Part shown: positions 51,482 through 60,759 of the stretch, piece after piece
Numbering within the stretch: the first letter of the stretch is position 1
How the letters are laid out: the number at the start of each line of letters is the position of its first letter
Notes under the pieces: generated by a model
Told to the model about the DNA's origin: nothing
Databases searched by the model: none
What the model saw: only the letters and a program-made list of their open reading frames with translations
From: Rhodovarius lipocyclicus
Lineage (GTDB): Bacteria; Pseudomonadota; Alphaproteobacteria; Acetobacterales; Acetobacteraceae
Length of the DNA: 64,000 bases
Reading direction: 5' to 3'
Assembly: GCF_009900765.1 (NCBI RefSeq)
Contig: NZ_JAAABL010000002.1
Span: 248,001 to 312,000, forward strand
Translations under genes and position numbers: made by a program

Positions 51482-52684
51482 TCAGCCCGGCATGGCGCCG
51501 CTGGCGCGCAGCCGGGCGCAAGTCTCGACGCCCAGGATCGCCTCATTGTGCTCCCCGAGCTTCGGGGCCGGGCGGGCCAGAATGGTCGGCGTGGCGGAAA
51601 GCCTGGGCACATGCCCCACCATGGGCAGCATGCCGCCCGGCATCTCGTCATCCGGCACTTCGATCAGGGCCTCGCGCTCGGCCACATAGCGGTCCTGCTC
51701 CAGGCGTTGCGTGTCCATGATGGGCCCGATGGTCACGCCGGTGCGGTCGAAGTGTTCCAGGTTTTCCGCCAGCGTGCGGCTGGCCACGAACTCCGCCACG
51801 ATGCCGTCCAGCTCATCGATGTTCTTCAGCCGGGCCGGGTTGTTGGCGAAGCGCGGGTCTGTGATTAGCTCCTCACGCCCGATCGAGCGCAGCAGCTTTT
51901 CCGTCATGCCCTGGGTAGAGGCCGACAGGCACACCCAGCCATCGTCGCTGGTGCGATAGGCGTTGCGGGGCGCGGTGTTGGTGCTGCGGCTGCCGGTGCG
52001 GGGCTTCAGCTTGTGGGTGACGCGCCAATTGGCCATCTGCGGCTCCAGCACCGCGAAGATCGGCTCGAACAGCGACAGGTCGATCACCTGGCCCTGGCCG
52101 GTCATCTCCGCGTGGCGCAGCGCGATCATGGTGGAGCCAGCGCCATACAGCCCCGCATAGGCATCGCCCATGAACATGGGCGGCAGCACCGGCTCACGGT
52201 CCGCGAAGCCGTTGATGGCGGCAAAGCCGGAATAGCCTTCGACCAGCGTGCCGAAGCCGGGCTTGTGGGAATAGGGACCGGTCTGCCCCCAGCCGGACAC
52301 CCGCACGATCACCAGCTTCGGGTTGATCGCCAGCAGGGTTTCGGGCGCCAGGCCCATGGCTTCCAGCACGCCGGGGCGGAAGCTTTCCACGAAGATGGCG
52401 GCTGTGGCGGCCAACTCCTTCAGCGTGGCGATGGCTTCCGCATGGCGCAGGTTCAGCGTCACCGAGAACTTGTTGCGGCAGATGGTTTTCCAGCTGGTCT
52501 CGATGCCGCCCACGCGCCAGGCGCGCAGCGTGTCGCCCTCGGGCGGCTCGATCTTGATCACCTCGGCGCCGTGGTCGCCGAGCACCTTCGTCAGCATGTT
52601 GCCGGCGACGAGGCGGGAGAGGTCCACCACGCGCACGCCATCCAGCGCGCCGCGGGCTTGGGGGTCGAAGCTGTGCTGTTTCAT
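51482..52684 (-). CDS. CaiB/BaiF (class III) CoA transferase
   Basis: A 400-residue acyl-CoA transferase of the formyl-CoA/carnitine-CoA family. GVRVVDLSRLVAGN, the adenine-contact HGAEVIKIEPPEGD and RPGVLEAMGL are characteristic; the catalytic Asp is Asp174 in MGDAYAGLYG. Substrate is unknown. The ATG 52684 overlaps the stop of an upstream Bug receptor gene by four bases, a pairing frequently seen in Acetobacteraceae and Burkholderiales that suggests import and CoA activation of the same carboxylic acid; this link is inference. Confidence 0.92.
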   Translation of the reverse strand: MKQHSFDPQARGALDGVRVVDLSRLVAGNMLTKVLGDHGAEVIKIEPPEGDTLRAWRVGGIETSWKTICRNKFSVTLNLRHAEAIATLKELAATAAIFVESFRPGVLEAMGLAPETLLAINPKLVIVRVSGWGQTGPYSHKPGFGTLVEGYSGFAAINGFADREPVLPPMFMGDAYAGLYGAGSTMIALRHAEMTGQGQVIDLSLFEPIFAVLEPQMANWRVTHKLKPRTGSRSTNTAPRNAYRTSDDGWVCLSASTQGMTEKLLRSIGREELITDPRFANNPARLKNIDELDGIVAEFVASRTLAENLEHFDRTGVTIGPIMDTQRLEQDRYVAEREALIEVPDDEMPGGMLPMVGHVPRLSATPTILARPAPKLGEHNEAILGVETCARLRASGAMPG

Positions 52685-53640
52685 TCTGCCCTGATGTTGG
52701 CCCGGGTCGCGACATCGCGGAAGCGGGCGATCTCCGTGCCAAGTTCCTGCTGATAGCTGGCGGCATTGCTGAAGGCCGGGCGCGCGCCTTCCGCGGCATA
52801 GATCCGGGCCACGTCGGGTTCGGTCAGCGCATCGCGGATCGCTTCCTGCAAGGTGGCGGACAAGGCGGGCGGCAGGCCGCGCGGGGCGAGCAGCCCCCAC
52901 CAGATGCTGGCCGTGAAGTCGATGCCGGTGGCGGCCTTCACGGTCGGCACCTCCGGGCCGCCGGGCAGGCCGCCTTCGTCGGTATAGGCCAGGCTGCGAA
53001 CGCGGTTTTCCCGCACCGCCGCCGAGGCCGAGGCGATGGTCGTGATCAGGAGCTGGATATGGCCGGCGATCAGGTCCGTCACGGCGGGCGGCATGCCGCG
53101 ATAGGGCACATGGTTCAGCCGCACGCCGGCGGCCAGGGCGAATTGCTCGGTGGTGAAGTGGTTGATGCCGCCGGGGCCGGAGCTGCCGTAATCCGCGCGC
53201 CCCGGATTGGCGCGCAGATAGGTGATCAACGCGCCGATGTCGCGCGGTGGGAAATCCGGGTTGGTCAGCACGATGAAGGGGGCGCGGGCCAGCAGGGCCA
53301 CGGCCTCGAAGCTGCGCTCCGCATCATAGGGCGTGCGCTGCACCACGGCGGAGGCCGCGAAGCTGGAGGAGGTGACCATCAGCGTGGTGCCATCGGGCGC
53401 CGATTGCGCGACCTGGCCCGCGCCGATGGCGCCGCCAGCCCCCGGGCGGTTTTCCACCACCACGGGCTGGCCCAGGCGCGGCGTCAGCTTTTCCGCCAGC
53501 GGCCGCGCGATCACGTCATTGGAGCCGCCGGGCGGGAAGGGCACCACGAGCCGCACGGGGCGGGTGAACTGGGCCTGTGCCAGACCCGGGGCGAAAGCGG
53601 GCGCGGCCAGAAGCCCGCCCAGCAGGACGCGACGATGCAT
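52681..53640 (-). CDS. Bug-family substrate-binding protein coupled to the CoA transferase
   Basis: A 319-residue periplasmic receptor with a signal peptide (about 1-23, ending AQA), then VRLVVPFPPGGSNDVIARPLAE and the VVENRPGAGGAIGAGQVA loop that closes over carboxylate ligands in Bug proteins; GLLAPRGLPPAL is near the C-terminus. No TctA/TctB partners are nearby. Its stop overlaps the CoA transferase start, so the two form an operon. The ligand is unknown, probably an organic acid. Confidence 0.92.
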   Translation of the reverse strand: MHRRVLLGGLLAAPAFAPGLAQAQFTRPVRLVVPFPPGGSNDVIARPLAEKLTPRLGQPVVVENRPGAGGAIGAGQVAQSAPDGTTLMVTSSSFAASAVVQRTPYDAERSFEAVALLARAPFIVLTNPDFPPRDIGALITYLRANPGRADYGSSGPGGINHFTTEQFALAAGVRLNHVPYRGMPPAVTDLIAGHIQLLITTIASASAAVRENRVRSLAYTDEGGLPGGPEVPTVKAATGIDFTASIWWGLLAPRGLPPALSATLQEAIRDALTEPDVARIYAAEGARPAFSNAASYQQELGTEIARFRDVATRANIRAE

Positions 53641-53694
53641 GGATGTTCCTCCGTTCCATGCATCATGCCGCGCCCGCGCGCGGGTGACGACCCC

Positions 53695-53720
53695 TTTAGG
53701 CGGCCCCTGTTTAGGCGGCC
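53695..53720. repeat. Short tandem duplication at the glcB 3' end
   Basis: TTTAGGCGGCC occurs at 53695-53705 and again at 53710-53720, a period of 15 bases spanning the glcB stop. On the minus strand it yields a second in-frame GCC-GCC-TAA 15 bases past the true stop, consistent with a small slippage duplication. Confidence 0.7.
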
Positions 53721-55852
53721 TTGGCCTGCCGGCGGCGCTCGGTCAGCACGAACTCGGTGTAGCCGTTCGGCTGCTCGGCACCCTTCAGCACTAGGTCCAG
53801 CGCACCCAGATAGGCCGGGCCGTCAAAGCCCGGCGCCATGGGCGTATAGGCCGCGTCGCCGGCATTCTGGCCATCCACCACGGCCGCCATGCGCTGCATG
53901 GTTTCGGTCACCTGGGCCTCGGTCACGACGCCATGCTTCAGCCAGTTGGCGATATGCTGGGCGGAGATGCGCAGCGTCGCGCGGTCCTCCATCAGCCCGA
54001 CATTGTTGATGTCCGGCACCTTGGAGCAGCCGATGCCCTGGTCCACCCAGCGCACGACATAGCCGAGGATGCCCTGGGCGTTGTTGTCCAGCTCCTGCTG
54101 GATCGCCTCGGGCTCCCAGTTGGTCTCGACGGCGACGGGCACGCTCAGCAGGTCTTCCAGCTTGCCGCGGCGGCCGCCAGCGGCGATCTCGGCCTGACGT
54201 TCCTGCACGTTCACCTGGTGATAGTGCAGGGCATGCAGGGTGGCGGCCGTCGGGCTCGGCACCCAGGCGGTGTTGGCGCCGGCCTTGGGGTGGCCCACCT
54301 TCTGCTCCAGCATCGCGGCCATGGCGTCGGGCATGGCCCACATGCCCTTGCCGATCTGCGCCACGCCGCGCAGGCCGCACAGCAGCCCTACATCGACGTT
54401 CCATTCCTCATAGGCCTTGATCCAGGCCGTACCGCGCATGTCGTTCTTGCGGATCATGGCGCCGGCTTCCATCGAGGTGTGGATCTCGTCGCCGGTGCGG
54501 TCCAGGAAGCCCGTGTTGATGAAGGCCACCCGGTGCTTCGCCGCGCGGATGCAGGCCTTGAGGTTGACGGTGGTGCGCCGCTCCTCGTCCATGATGCCCA
54601 TCTTCAGCGTGTGGCGCTCCAGGCCCAGCGCGTCCTCCACGCGGGTGAACAGCTCCTCGGCCCAGGCCACCTCGTCTGGCCCATGCATCTTGGGCTTCAC
54701 GATATAGACGCTGCCCATGCGGCTGTTCAGGCGCTTGCCCTTCACGTCATGGATGGCGATGGCGGCCGTGCAAATGGCGTCGATGATGGTTTCCGGCACC
54801 GGGGCGCCATCCAGCGTCACGGCATCGGTCATCATGTGGTGGCCCACATTGCGCACCAGCATCAGCGACCGGCCCGGCAGGGTCAGGGTGGAGCCATCGG
54901 GGGCGGTATAGGTGCGGTCGCCGTTCAGCTTGCGGATCAGCGTGCGGCCGGATTTTTCGAAGGCCGCTTCCAGCGTGCCCTTCATCAGGCCCAGCCAGTT
55001 GCGATAGACCGCGACCTTGTCGGCAGCATCCACCGCCGCGACGCTGTCCTCGCAATCCTGGATGGTCGTGATGGCCGATTCCATCACCACATCCGCCACC
55101 CCGGCCGGGTCGTCCTTGCCGATCGGGTGGTCGCGGTTGATCACGATCTCGGCGTGCAGATTGTTGTGGCGCAGCAGGATGGTGTGCGGCGCCGAGGCAT
55201 CGCCCAGATAGCCAGCCAGGGCATCGGCCGCCTGCGGGCGGGTCACCACGCCGGAGGCCAGGGTCACGCTCAGCGCGCCATCGACAATGGCATAGCCCGC
55301 CGACTGCGTGTGGCTGCCGGTCACCAGCGGCGCGATCTCATCCAGCACGGCGCGGGCGCGGGCGATGACCAGCGCGCCGCGCTCGGGGTCATAGCCGCCG
55401 GGCTTGCGCTCGCCGGGGATGGCATCGGTGCCGTAGAGGGCATCATACAGGCTGCCCCAGCGGGCATTGGCAGCGTTCAGCGCATAGCGGGCGTTGGAGA
55501 CGGGAACCACCAGCTGCGGCCCGGCGATGCGGGCGATCTCGGGGTCCACCTTGGCGGTGTCCACGGCAAAATCCTCGCCCTCGGGCAGCAGATAGCCGAT
55601 CTCGCGCAGGAAGCGGGTATAGGCCTCGGCGTCGATGGGCTTGGCCGGGAAGGTGCGGTGCCAGGCATCGATCTTGGCCTGCAGCGCGTCGCGCACCGCC
55701 AGCAACTCGGCGTTGCGGGGCGCCATCTCCCTCAGGATCGCGGCCGTGGCTGCCCAGAAGGCGTCAGCCTCGATGCCCGTGCCGGGCAGGGCTTCCTCAG
55801 CCATGAAACGGGCCAGCTCATCGGCCACCTGGATACCGTGCAATTCGGGCAT
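53711..55852 (-). CDS. glcB: Malate synthase G
   Basis: Condenses glyoxylate with acetyl-CoA to malate, for growth on glycolate, glyoxylate or C2 compounds. At 713 residues it is the large monomeric G isoform. Characteristic blocks: [64 protein letters not shown] with the catalytic Arg, and [20 protein letters not shown]. The start ATG 55852 has GGAGG six bases upstream; earlier in-frame starts are not needed. It diverges from the gamma-glutamyltransferase-like gene. Isocitrate lyase is not in the window. Confidence 0.98.
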   Translation of the reverse strand: MPELHGIQVADELARFMAEEALPGTGIEADAFWAATAAILREMAPRNAELLAVRDALQAKIDAWHRTFPAKPIDAEAYTRFLREIGYLLPEGEDFAVDTAKVDPEIARIAGPQLVVPVSNARYALNAANARWGSLYDALYGTDAIPGERKPGGYDPERGALVIARARAVLDEIAPLVTGSHTQSAGYAIVDGALSVTLASGVVTRPQAADALAGYLGDASAPHTILLRHNNLHAEIVINRDHPIGKDDPAGVADVVMESAITTIQDCEDSVAAVDAADKVAVYRNWLGLMKGTLEAAFEKSGRTLIRKLNGDRTYTAPDGSTLTLPGRSLMLVRNVGHHMMTDAVTLDGAPVPETIIDAICTAAIAIHDVKGKRLNSRMGSVYIVKPKMHGPDEVAWAEELFTRVEDALGLERHTLKMGIMDEERRTTVNLKACIRAAKHRVAFINTGFLDRTGDEIHTSMEAGAMIRKNDMRGTAWIKAYEEWNVDVGLLCGLRGVAQIGKGMWAMPDAMAAMLEQKVGHPKAGANTAWVPSPTAATLHALHYHQVNVQERQAEIAAGGRRGKLEDLLSVPVAVETNWEPEAIQQELDNNAQGILGYVVRWVDQGIGCSKVPDINNVGLMEDRATLRISAQHIANWLKHGVVTEAQVTETMQRMAAVVDGQNAGDAAYTPMAPGFDGPAYLGALDLVLKGAEQPNGYTEFVLTERRRQAKAA

Positions 55853-55961
55853 GACCTGCCTCCCCCACAAACCTTGCCGCATTAAGCGCAAAGAGAGGCG
55901 CGGCCAAGGGGTTGCGTGTGCACTCTCATGGAGGAAGCATGCATGTCACAGGAGAACGCGC

Positions 55962-57527
55962 ATGAGCTTCACGCCCGCCGAACATGTCAGCCAGAACTGG
56001 CAGATCCGTAAGCCAGCGGCGAGGGGCCAGGGCGGCATCGTCGCCAGCCAGTCCCGGGATGCGGCCGAGGCTGGGCAGCATATCCTGCGGGCCGGCGGCA
56101 CGGCGGCGGATGCGGCGGTGGCCATGGCCTTCGCTCTTGCGGTGGTGGAGCCCTGGAACAGCGGCTTGGGCGGTATCGGCTTCACCCAGGTGATGAAGCC
56201 GGGCGGCACGCCCGAGACCTTCGATTTCGGCCCGGTGTCCCCGCGCGGCCTGGACCCCTCTGCCTATCCATTGACTGGCAAGGTCGCCTCCGACCTGTTC
56301 GGCTGGCCCGAGGTCGTGGGGGATGTGAACATCCACGGCGCCAAGAGCTTCGTCATCCCCTCCGCGGTCGCCGGCTACAAGCTGCTGCTGGAACGCTATG
56401 GCCGCCTGCCGATCAGCGAGATTCTGGCCCCCGCCGTGGCGCTGGCCAAGCGGGGCCTGTCCAAGGACTGGTTCACCACGCTGAAGGTGGCGTCCAGCGC
56501 ACATATCCTGAAGCTGTATCCTGAATCCGCGCGGATCTATCTGCCGGGCGGCATGCCGGTGGTCGGGCCGTATCAGGGCTCGCCCGGCTATTTCCGGCAG
56601 GGCAGGCTGGCCGACACGCTGGAACGGCTGCAGCACGCTGGCCTCGACGATTTCTACCATGGCGACATCGCGCGGGAGATCGTGGCCGATGTGCAGGCCA
56701 TGGAGGGCTTCCTCTCCGCCGAGGATCTTTCGCAGTGCGAGGCCCGCGTGCTGCCCGCCCTGCTGCGCGAATGGAAGGGCCGGACGCTGGCGCTGGCCAA
56801 TGGGCTGACGGCCGCGCCCACCCTGCTGGAAGTGCTGAACCAGATGGAGAAGGTGCCCTATGGCGCCGTGCCGGATGCGGCCTGGTATGCGGCGCTCGCC
56901 CGGGCCATGCGGGCTGCCTATGCCGACCGGCTGGCGGGGCTGGGGGATGCGGAACCGGCCTCGGCCGAGAGCTGCACCACGCATCTGACCGTGGCCGACA
57001 AGGACGGCATGATGGTGGCCATGACCACCACGCTGCTGAGCAGCATGGGCAGCCGCACTGTGCTGCCGGGCACCGGCATCCTGATGAACAACGGCATCAT
57101 GTGGTTCGATCCGCGGCCGGAGGCGAAGAACGCCATCGCCCCGAACAAGCGCCCGCTGTGCAACATGTGCCCGGTGATCGCGCTGAGGGATGGCGCGCCG
57201 GAGATCGCGCTGGGGGCCTCCGGCGGCCGGCGCATCATGGCCGCCGTGTTCCAGATGTACTCCTATGTGGCGGATTTCGGCCTGGACCCGGAAGCGGCGG
57301 CGCATCTGCCCCGCCTGGACGTGAGCGCGCCCGAGGGCGTCACCGCCGACCGCCGCCTGGGCCCCGAGGTTCTGGCCGCGCTCGCCGCCGATGCCGAGGT
57401 GGTGGATGTGGAGCACGCGACCATGCCGGTGAACTTCGCCTGCCCGAATGTGATCACCCAGGGGCCCGCCGGCCGCGTGGGGATCACGGATGTGATGTCC
57501 CCCTGGTCCGCGGCGCTCGCGGAGTGA
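55962..57527 (+). CDS. Gamma-glutamyltransferase family protein, cytosolic
   Basis: A 521-residue Ntn hydrolase of the gamma-glutamyltranspeptidase family. Autoprocessing should occur before Thr339 in SCTTHLTVADKDG, splitting it into large (1-338) and small (339-521) subunits. GGTAADAAVAMAFALAVVEP and NSGLGGIGF are in the N-terminal part and LGASGGRRIMAAVFQ in the small subunit. No signal peptide is present, unlike the periplasmic E. coli enzyme, so it may be a gamma-glutamyl or acylase-type amide hydrolase in the cytosol. AGGAG lies eight bases before ATG 55962. The stop overlaps the GPP34 gene. Confidence 0.9.
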   Translation: MSFTPAEHVSQNWQIRKPAARGQGGIVASQSRDAAEAGQHILRAGGTAADAAVAMAFALAVVEPWNSGLGGIGFTQVMKPGGTPETFDFGPVSPRGLDPSAYPLTGKVASDLFGWPEVVGDVNIHGAKSFVIPSAVAGYKLLLERYGRLPISEILAPAVALAKRGLSKDWFTTLKVASSAHILKLYPESARIYLPGGMPVVGPYQGSPGYFRQGRLADTLERLQHAGLDDFYHGDIAREIVADVQAMEGFLSAEDLSQCEARVLPALLREWKGRTLALANGLTAAPTLLEVLNQMEKVPYGAVPDAAWYAALARAMRAAYADRLAGLGDAEPASAESCTTHLTVADKDGMMVAMTTTLLSSMGSRTVLPGTGILMNNGIMWFDPRPEAKNAIAPNKRPLCNMCPVIALRDGAPEIALGASGGRRIMAAVFQMYSYVADFGLDPEAAAHLPRLDVSAPEGVTADRRLGPEVLAALAADAEVVDVEHATMPVNFACPNVITQGPAGRVGITDVMSPWSAALAE

Positions 57528-58168
57528 TCGGGCTCAAGGAGGAAATCGTCCTGCTGACGCTCGAGGATGGCTCGGGTGAGGTGCTGGGCCGCCAGGGCCC
57601 GGCGGCCGCACTGGCCTTGGCAGGTGCCGTGCTGATGGAATTGTCCCTGCTGGGCCGGGTGGACACGGACCGTGAGCGCCTGCTGCTGCCCAGCGCAGCA
57701 CCCACCGCCGATGCGGTGCTGGATGAGGCATTGCGCGCGCTGTCGCTGGACCCGCCCGCGAATACGGGTTTCGCCCTGGCCGCCCTGGCCCGGGGCGATG
57801 CCGAACGCCGCGCCGCCCTGCTGGAGAAACTGGTGGCCGAGGGCCTGCTGTGGCGGGAGAAGGGGGGCTTTCTGCGCCTGTTCTCCACCCGCTACCCCAA
57901 GGCGGCGGGCCGCGAGGAAGTGGCGGCGGTACGGGAGCGCCTGCGCGCCCTGGTGCTGGGCAGTGAGATTCCGGAGCCGCGCGACGCGCTGCTGCTGGGC
58001 CTGGCGCGGGCCACCGGCCTGCTGCCCCTGCTGTTCAGCGCCGAAGAGCTGGCCGCGAGCCAGGGCCGGCTGGAATTGCTGGTGCAGGTCGAGGCACTGA
58101 ACCGCAGCCTGGCCCAGGCGGTGGCGGATGTGCTGAGCGGGCGGCTGCGCGCCGCCGGCTCAGCCTGA
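57524..58168 (+). CDS. GPP34/GOLPH3-like protein
   Basis: A 214-residue all-alpha protein of the GPP34 (GOLPH3/Vps74) family. The N-terminal LKEEIVLLTLEDGSGEVLG and the following AAALALAGAVLMELSLLGRV are the family signature; the remainder is helical with many Arg/Leu. Eukaryotic members bind phosphatidylinositol 4-phosphate on Golgi membranes; bacterial members, mostly in Actinobacteria, have unknown roles. The GTG start overlaps the gamma-glutamyltransferase-like gene stop by four bases, so the two are coupled. It ends convergently seven bases from a Bug receptor gene. Confidence 0.85.
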   Translation: MIGLKEEIVLLTLEDGSGEVLGRQGPAAALALAGAVLMELSLLGRVDTDRERLLLPSAAPTADAVLDEALRALSLDPPANTGFALAALARGDAERRAALLEKLVAEGLLWREKGGFLRLFSTRYPKAAGREEVAAVRERLRALVLGSEIPEPRDALLLGLARATGLLPLLFSAEELAASQGRLELLVQVEALNRSLAQAVADVLSGRLRAAGSA

Positions 58169-58174
58169 CGCCGT

Positions 58175-59131
58175 TCAGGCCGGCAGCATGCCAACGGCGC
58201 GGTAGACGGCCGGCAACTCCCGCATCGTGCGCTCTATATGGGCGGTGTAGGCCGCCGTGCCACGCGTGAAGGGGCCGAGGTTCAGCCGGTTCAGCAGCAC
58301 CAGATGTTCCGGGTCCTCGGCGGCCTTCAGGAAGGCGGCCTCGAACAGCGCGGTCAGGGCGGGGGCCATGCCGTGCGGCGCGATGAAGCCGCAGGGCAGG
58401 TCGGTGACGACGTCGAAGCCCTGTTCGCGCGCCGTCGGCACATTGGGCCAGCGCGGGAAGCGGGCCTCGGCCGCGATGCCGAGGCAGCGGAAGGTGCCGC
58501 CGTCGATCACGCCCGCCAGCGCGCCCAGCGCGTCGTAGACGAGGTCCACGTCGCGGGCCATCACGGCGTTGATCATCTGCCCGCCGCCGGCGAAGGGCAC
58601 GAACAGGAACTTGCTGTCCGTCCGGTGCTCCAGCACGCGCAGGCCGAAGGGCGGGTTGGCCGGGGTGCCGCCGCCGGCGACCGAGACCGTCTCCGGCCGG
58701 GCCTTCGCGCGGGCCACCAGATCGGCCATGTCGCGGATCGGGCTGTCGTTCATCACCGCCCAGCCGAAATTCAACGTGCCGGTGGCGGCGAGATAGGTGA
58801 AGTCCTTCACCGGGTCATATTGCACCGGCTGGGTGATGGCGATGCGCACGGAGGCATCGGTGATGCCCGCGATCACCGCGCCATCCGGCCGCTGCGTCTT
58901 CAACCAAGCCATGGCGACGGCGCCCGAGGCGCCCGCGCGGTTCTCCACCACGATGGACTGGCCCAGATGCCGGGCGGCGATGGGCGCGATCCCGCGCAGA
59001 TAGGTGTCGGTGGTGCCGCCCGGCGCCCAGGGGCAGATCAGCCGGATCGGGCGGTCCGGCAGCAGGGATTGCGCGCCGGCCGCGAGCGCGGGCAGGGCAA
59101 GGCCGGAGGAGAGCAGCAGGCGGCGCTTCAT
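58175..59131 (-). CDS. Bug-family substrate-binding protein of the deacetylase cluster
   Basis: A 318-residue periplasmic receptor with a signal peptide (about 1-20) and the Bug landmarks IRLICPWAPGGTTDTYLRG and VVENRAGASGAVAMAWLK. It is the last gene of the minus-strand operon after the two polysaccharide-deacetylase-like genes; its ATG overlaps the preceding stop by four bases (ATGA). No membrane transporter genes are present locally. It probably delivers, or senses, the substrate of this cluster, whose identity is unknown. Confidence 0.9.
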   Translation of the reverse strand: MKRRLLLSSGLALPALAAGAQSLLPDRPIRLICPWAPGGTTDTYLRGIAPIAARHLGQSIVVENRAGASGAVAMAWLKTQRPDGAVIAGITDASVRIAITQPVQYDPVKDFTYLAATGTLNFGWAVMNDSPIRDMADLVARAKARPETVSVAGGGTPANPPFGLRVLEHRTDSKFLFVPFAGGGQMINAVMARDVDLVYDALGALAGVIDGGTFRCLGIAAEARFPRWPNVPTAREQGFDVVTDLPCGFIAPHGMAPALTALFEAAFLKAAEDPEHLVLLNRLNLGPFTRGTAAYTAHIERTMRELPAVYRAVGMLPA

Positions 59132-59895
59132 GCGGGGATTCCTTGTGCGGTCAGTTCGGCGCAGGTGACGAAGCGGGCGCCATGCACTTCACGCGCGCGC
59201 TCCAGCAGGCGCAGCAGCACGGGCAGGCGCGCTTCCCGCGCCAGGCCTATATCGGCGCGCGGGTGCAGCGTGAGGCAGGCATAGCCGGCGGCGGGCAGCA
59301 GCGCGTCCAGTTCCTCTAGCAGGAAGGCCTCGGCGCGGGATTGGGTCAGGCGGCGGCGGAAATGCGTCGCGTCGCACAGCCCCTCGCTGAACGGCAGCGC
59401 CACCATGCCGGGGCCGCCATCGGGGCCGAGGTCATAGGGCGCGTCATCGTCCACCGCGCTCGCCTCATACCGGTAGCCGAGGCGGTGCAGGGTGGGGATG
59501 GTGGCCGCCGACAGCGTGCCGGTCGGGGCGCGGAAGCCGATCGGCGCGCGGCCCGCGTGGGCGGTCAGCGCGGCGTGGCTTTCTTCCAGCAGCGCCGCTT
59601 CCTCGGCGGGGGCCAGGGACATGTGGTCCTCGAAGGCGCGGCCGTGGGCGGCGATCTCATGGCCCTCAAGCACGCAACGGTCGAACAGCGCCGGAGCTTG
59701 GGCCAGCTCATAGCTCGGCCAGAAGAATGTCGCCTTGACCTCCAGCGCCTTGAACACGTCCAGCAGCCGGGCGATGCCGCGATGATAGGCGTATTTCCCA
59801 TGCGCGAAGCGGCCGAACAGGGCGGAAGGCGGCTCCACCGCGGCCTCGGGCCCCTGGCCATGGACGTTCACGGTGATGGCGAGAACGCGGCTCAT
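59128..59895 (-). CDS. Polysaccharide-deacetylase-fold protein with altered metal site
   Basis: A 255-residue NodB-homology protein resembling the H. pylori PgdA/cyclic imide hydrolase branch. KATFFWPSYELAQAP and GHEIAAHGRAFEDHM mark the fold, and ITLHP-like LTLHPRADIG lies near the C-terminus. Compared with its neighbour at 59892-60734, the metal Asp position is His12 (VNVHG) and the second His of HxxxH is Phe88 (HGRAF), so two of the three usual ligand positions differ. No signal peptide: cytosolic. Start ATG 59895 overlaps the upstream stop (ATGA). It may be a partner subunit or use a different chemistry. Confidence 0.85.
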   Translation of the reverse strand: MSRVLAITVNVHGQGPEAAVEPPSALFGRFAHGKYAYHRGIARLLDVFKALEVKATFFWPSYELAQAPALFDRCVLEGHEIAAHGRAFEDHMSLAPAEEAALLEESHAALTAHAGRAPIGFRAPTGTLSAATIPTLHRLGYRYEASAVDDDAPYDLGPDGGPGMVALPFSEGLCDATHFRRRLTQSRAEAFLLEELDALLPAAGYACLTLHPRADIGLAREARLPVLLRLLERAREVHGARFVTCAELTAQGIPA

Positions 59896-60734
59896 CGGCG
59901 CCACTCCTGCGGCTGCGCGAGGCAATGCCGCGCGAGATCCTTCAGCGTCAGGAAACGCACGCCCGGCAGGCGCTTCGCCTCCGCCAGGAAGGCATCGACC
60001 ACGGCGGCACGGGCCGGAATGCCGGAACCGAAGCCCGAGCGGGGATGGTAGGTGAGGTGCAGATAGCCCGCGCCGGCATGAATGGCGTGCAGTTCCTGGA
60101 TCCAGTTCTCCAGCACCTCGGCGGCCAGCGCCTGGCCCTCGCGATAGGCGGGCACATCGTCCAGCGAGACGGTGTTGTTGGGCAGGACGATCATCTCTTC
60201 GCTGACCGCGCCACCCACCGTGGCGAGATAGGGGGTGTCGTCGTCCTTTTCCGAGGCATCATAGATGTAGCCGAGGCGGCGCAGCGTCGGCAGCGTCAGC
60301 GCGGATTTGCGGCCCGAAGGCGAACACCAGCCGACCGGGGCCTCGCCCACGCAGTCGGACAGGATCTTGTGGGTGCGTTCCAGCAGCTCGGGCTCGGCAT
60401 CGCCCAGGTCCCAGCCCTCATGCACATAGCCATGGGCGCCGATCTCGTGACCGGCGGCATGGACCTGGCGCATCAGGTCCGGCGCGATCTCCGCATCATA
60501 GCCGCACATGAAGAAGGTGGCGGGCACGCCGTGGCGGGCGAGGATGTCCAGATGGCGCGGAATGCCGCGCTTGATGGAATAACGGCCGCGGCTGTGGATG
60601 CCGAGGGGCACCTGTTTGCGCCCCACCTCCAGAGCGGGGCCATCCATATGGACGGTGACGCTGATGACGCAGCGGGCGCCATCGGGCCAGGCGGGCTTTT
60701 TCGCGGCCAGGCCGCGCAGCAGGTCTTCGCGCAA
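59892..60734 (-). CDS. Polysaccharide-deacetylase-fold hydrolase (PgdA/imide hydrolase type)
   Basis: A 280-residue NodB-homology protein without signal peptide, so a small-molecule amide, imide or N-acyl hydrolase is more likely than a wall deacetylase. Likely metal ligands are Asp31 (VHMDGP) and His101/His105 in GAHGYVHEGWD; PATFFMCGYDAE and LHLTYHPRSGFG are family features. I prefer the TTG start at 60734, seven bases after GGGAG. A GTG at 60764 would add ten residues, but it lies inside the operator palindrome and has no ribosome site. It follows the GntR gene and is coupled to its paralogue. Confidence 0.87.
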   Translation of the reverse strand: MREDLLRGLAAKKPAWPDGARCVISVTVHMDGPALEVGRKQVPLGIHSRGRYSIKRGIPRHLDILARHGVPATFFMCGYDAEIAPDLMRQVHAAGHEIGAHGYVHEGWDLGDAEPELLERTHKILSDCVGEAPVGWCSPSGRKSALTLPTLRRLGYIYDASEKDDDTPYLATVGGAVSEEMIVLPNNTVSLDDVPAYREGQALAAEVLENWIQELHAIHAGAGYLHLTYHPRSGFGSGIPARAAVVDAFLAEAKRLPGVRFLTLKDLARHCLAQPQEWRR

Positions 60735-60759
60735 TGTGGTACTCCCAACACGCGAAAAC

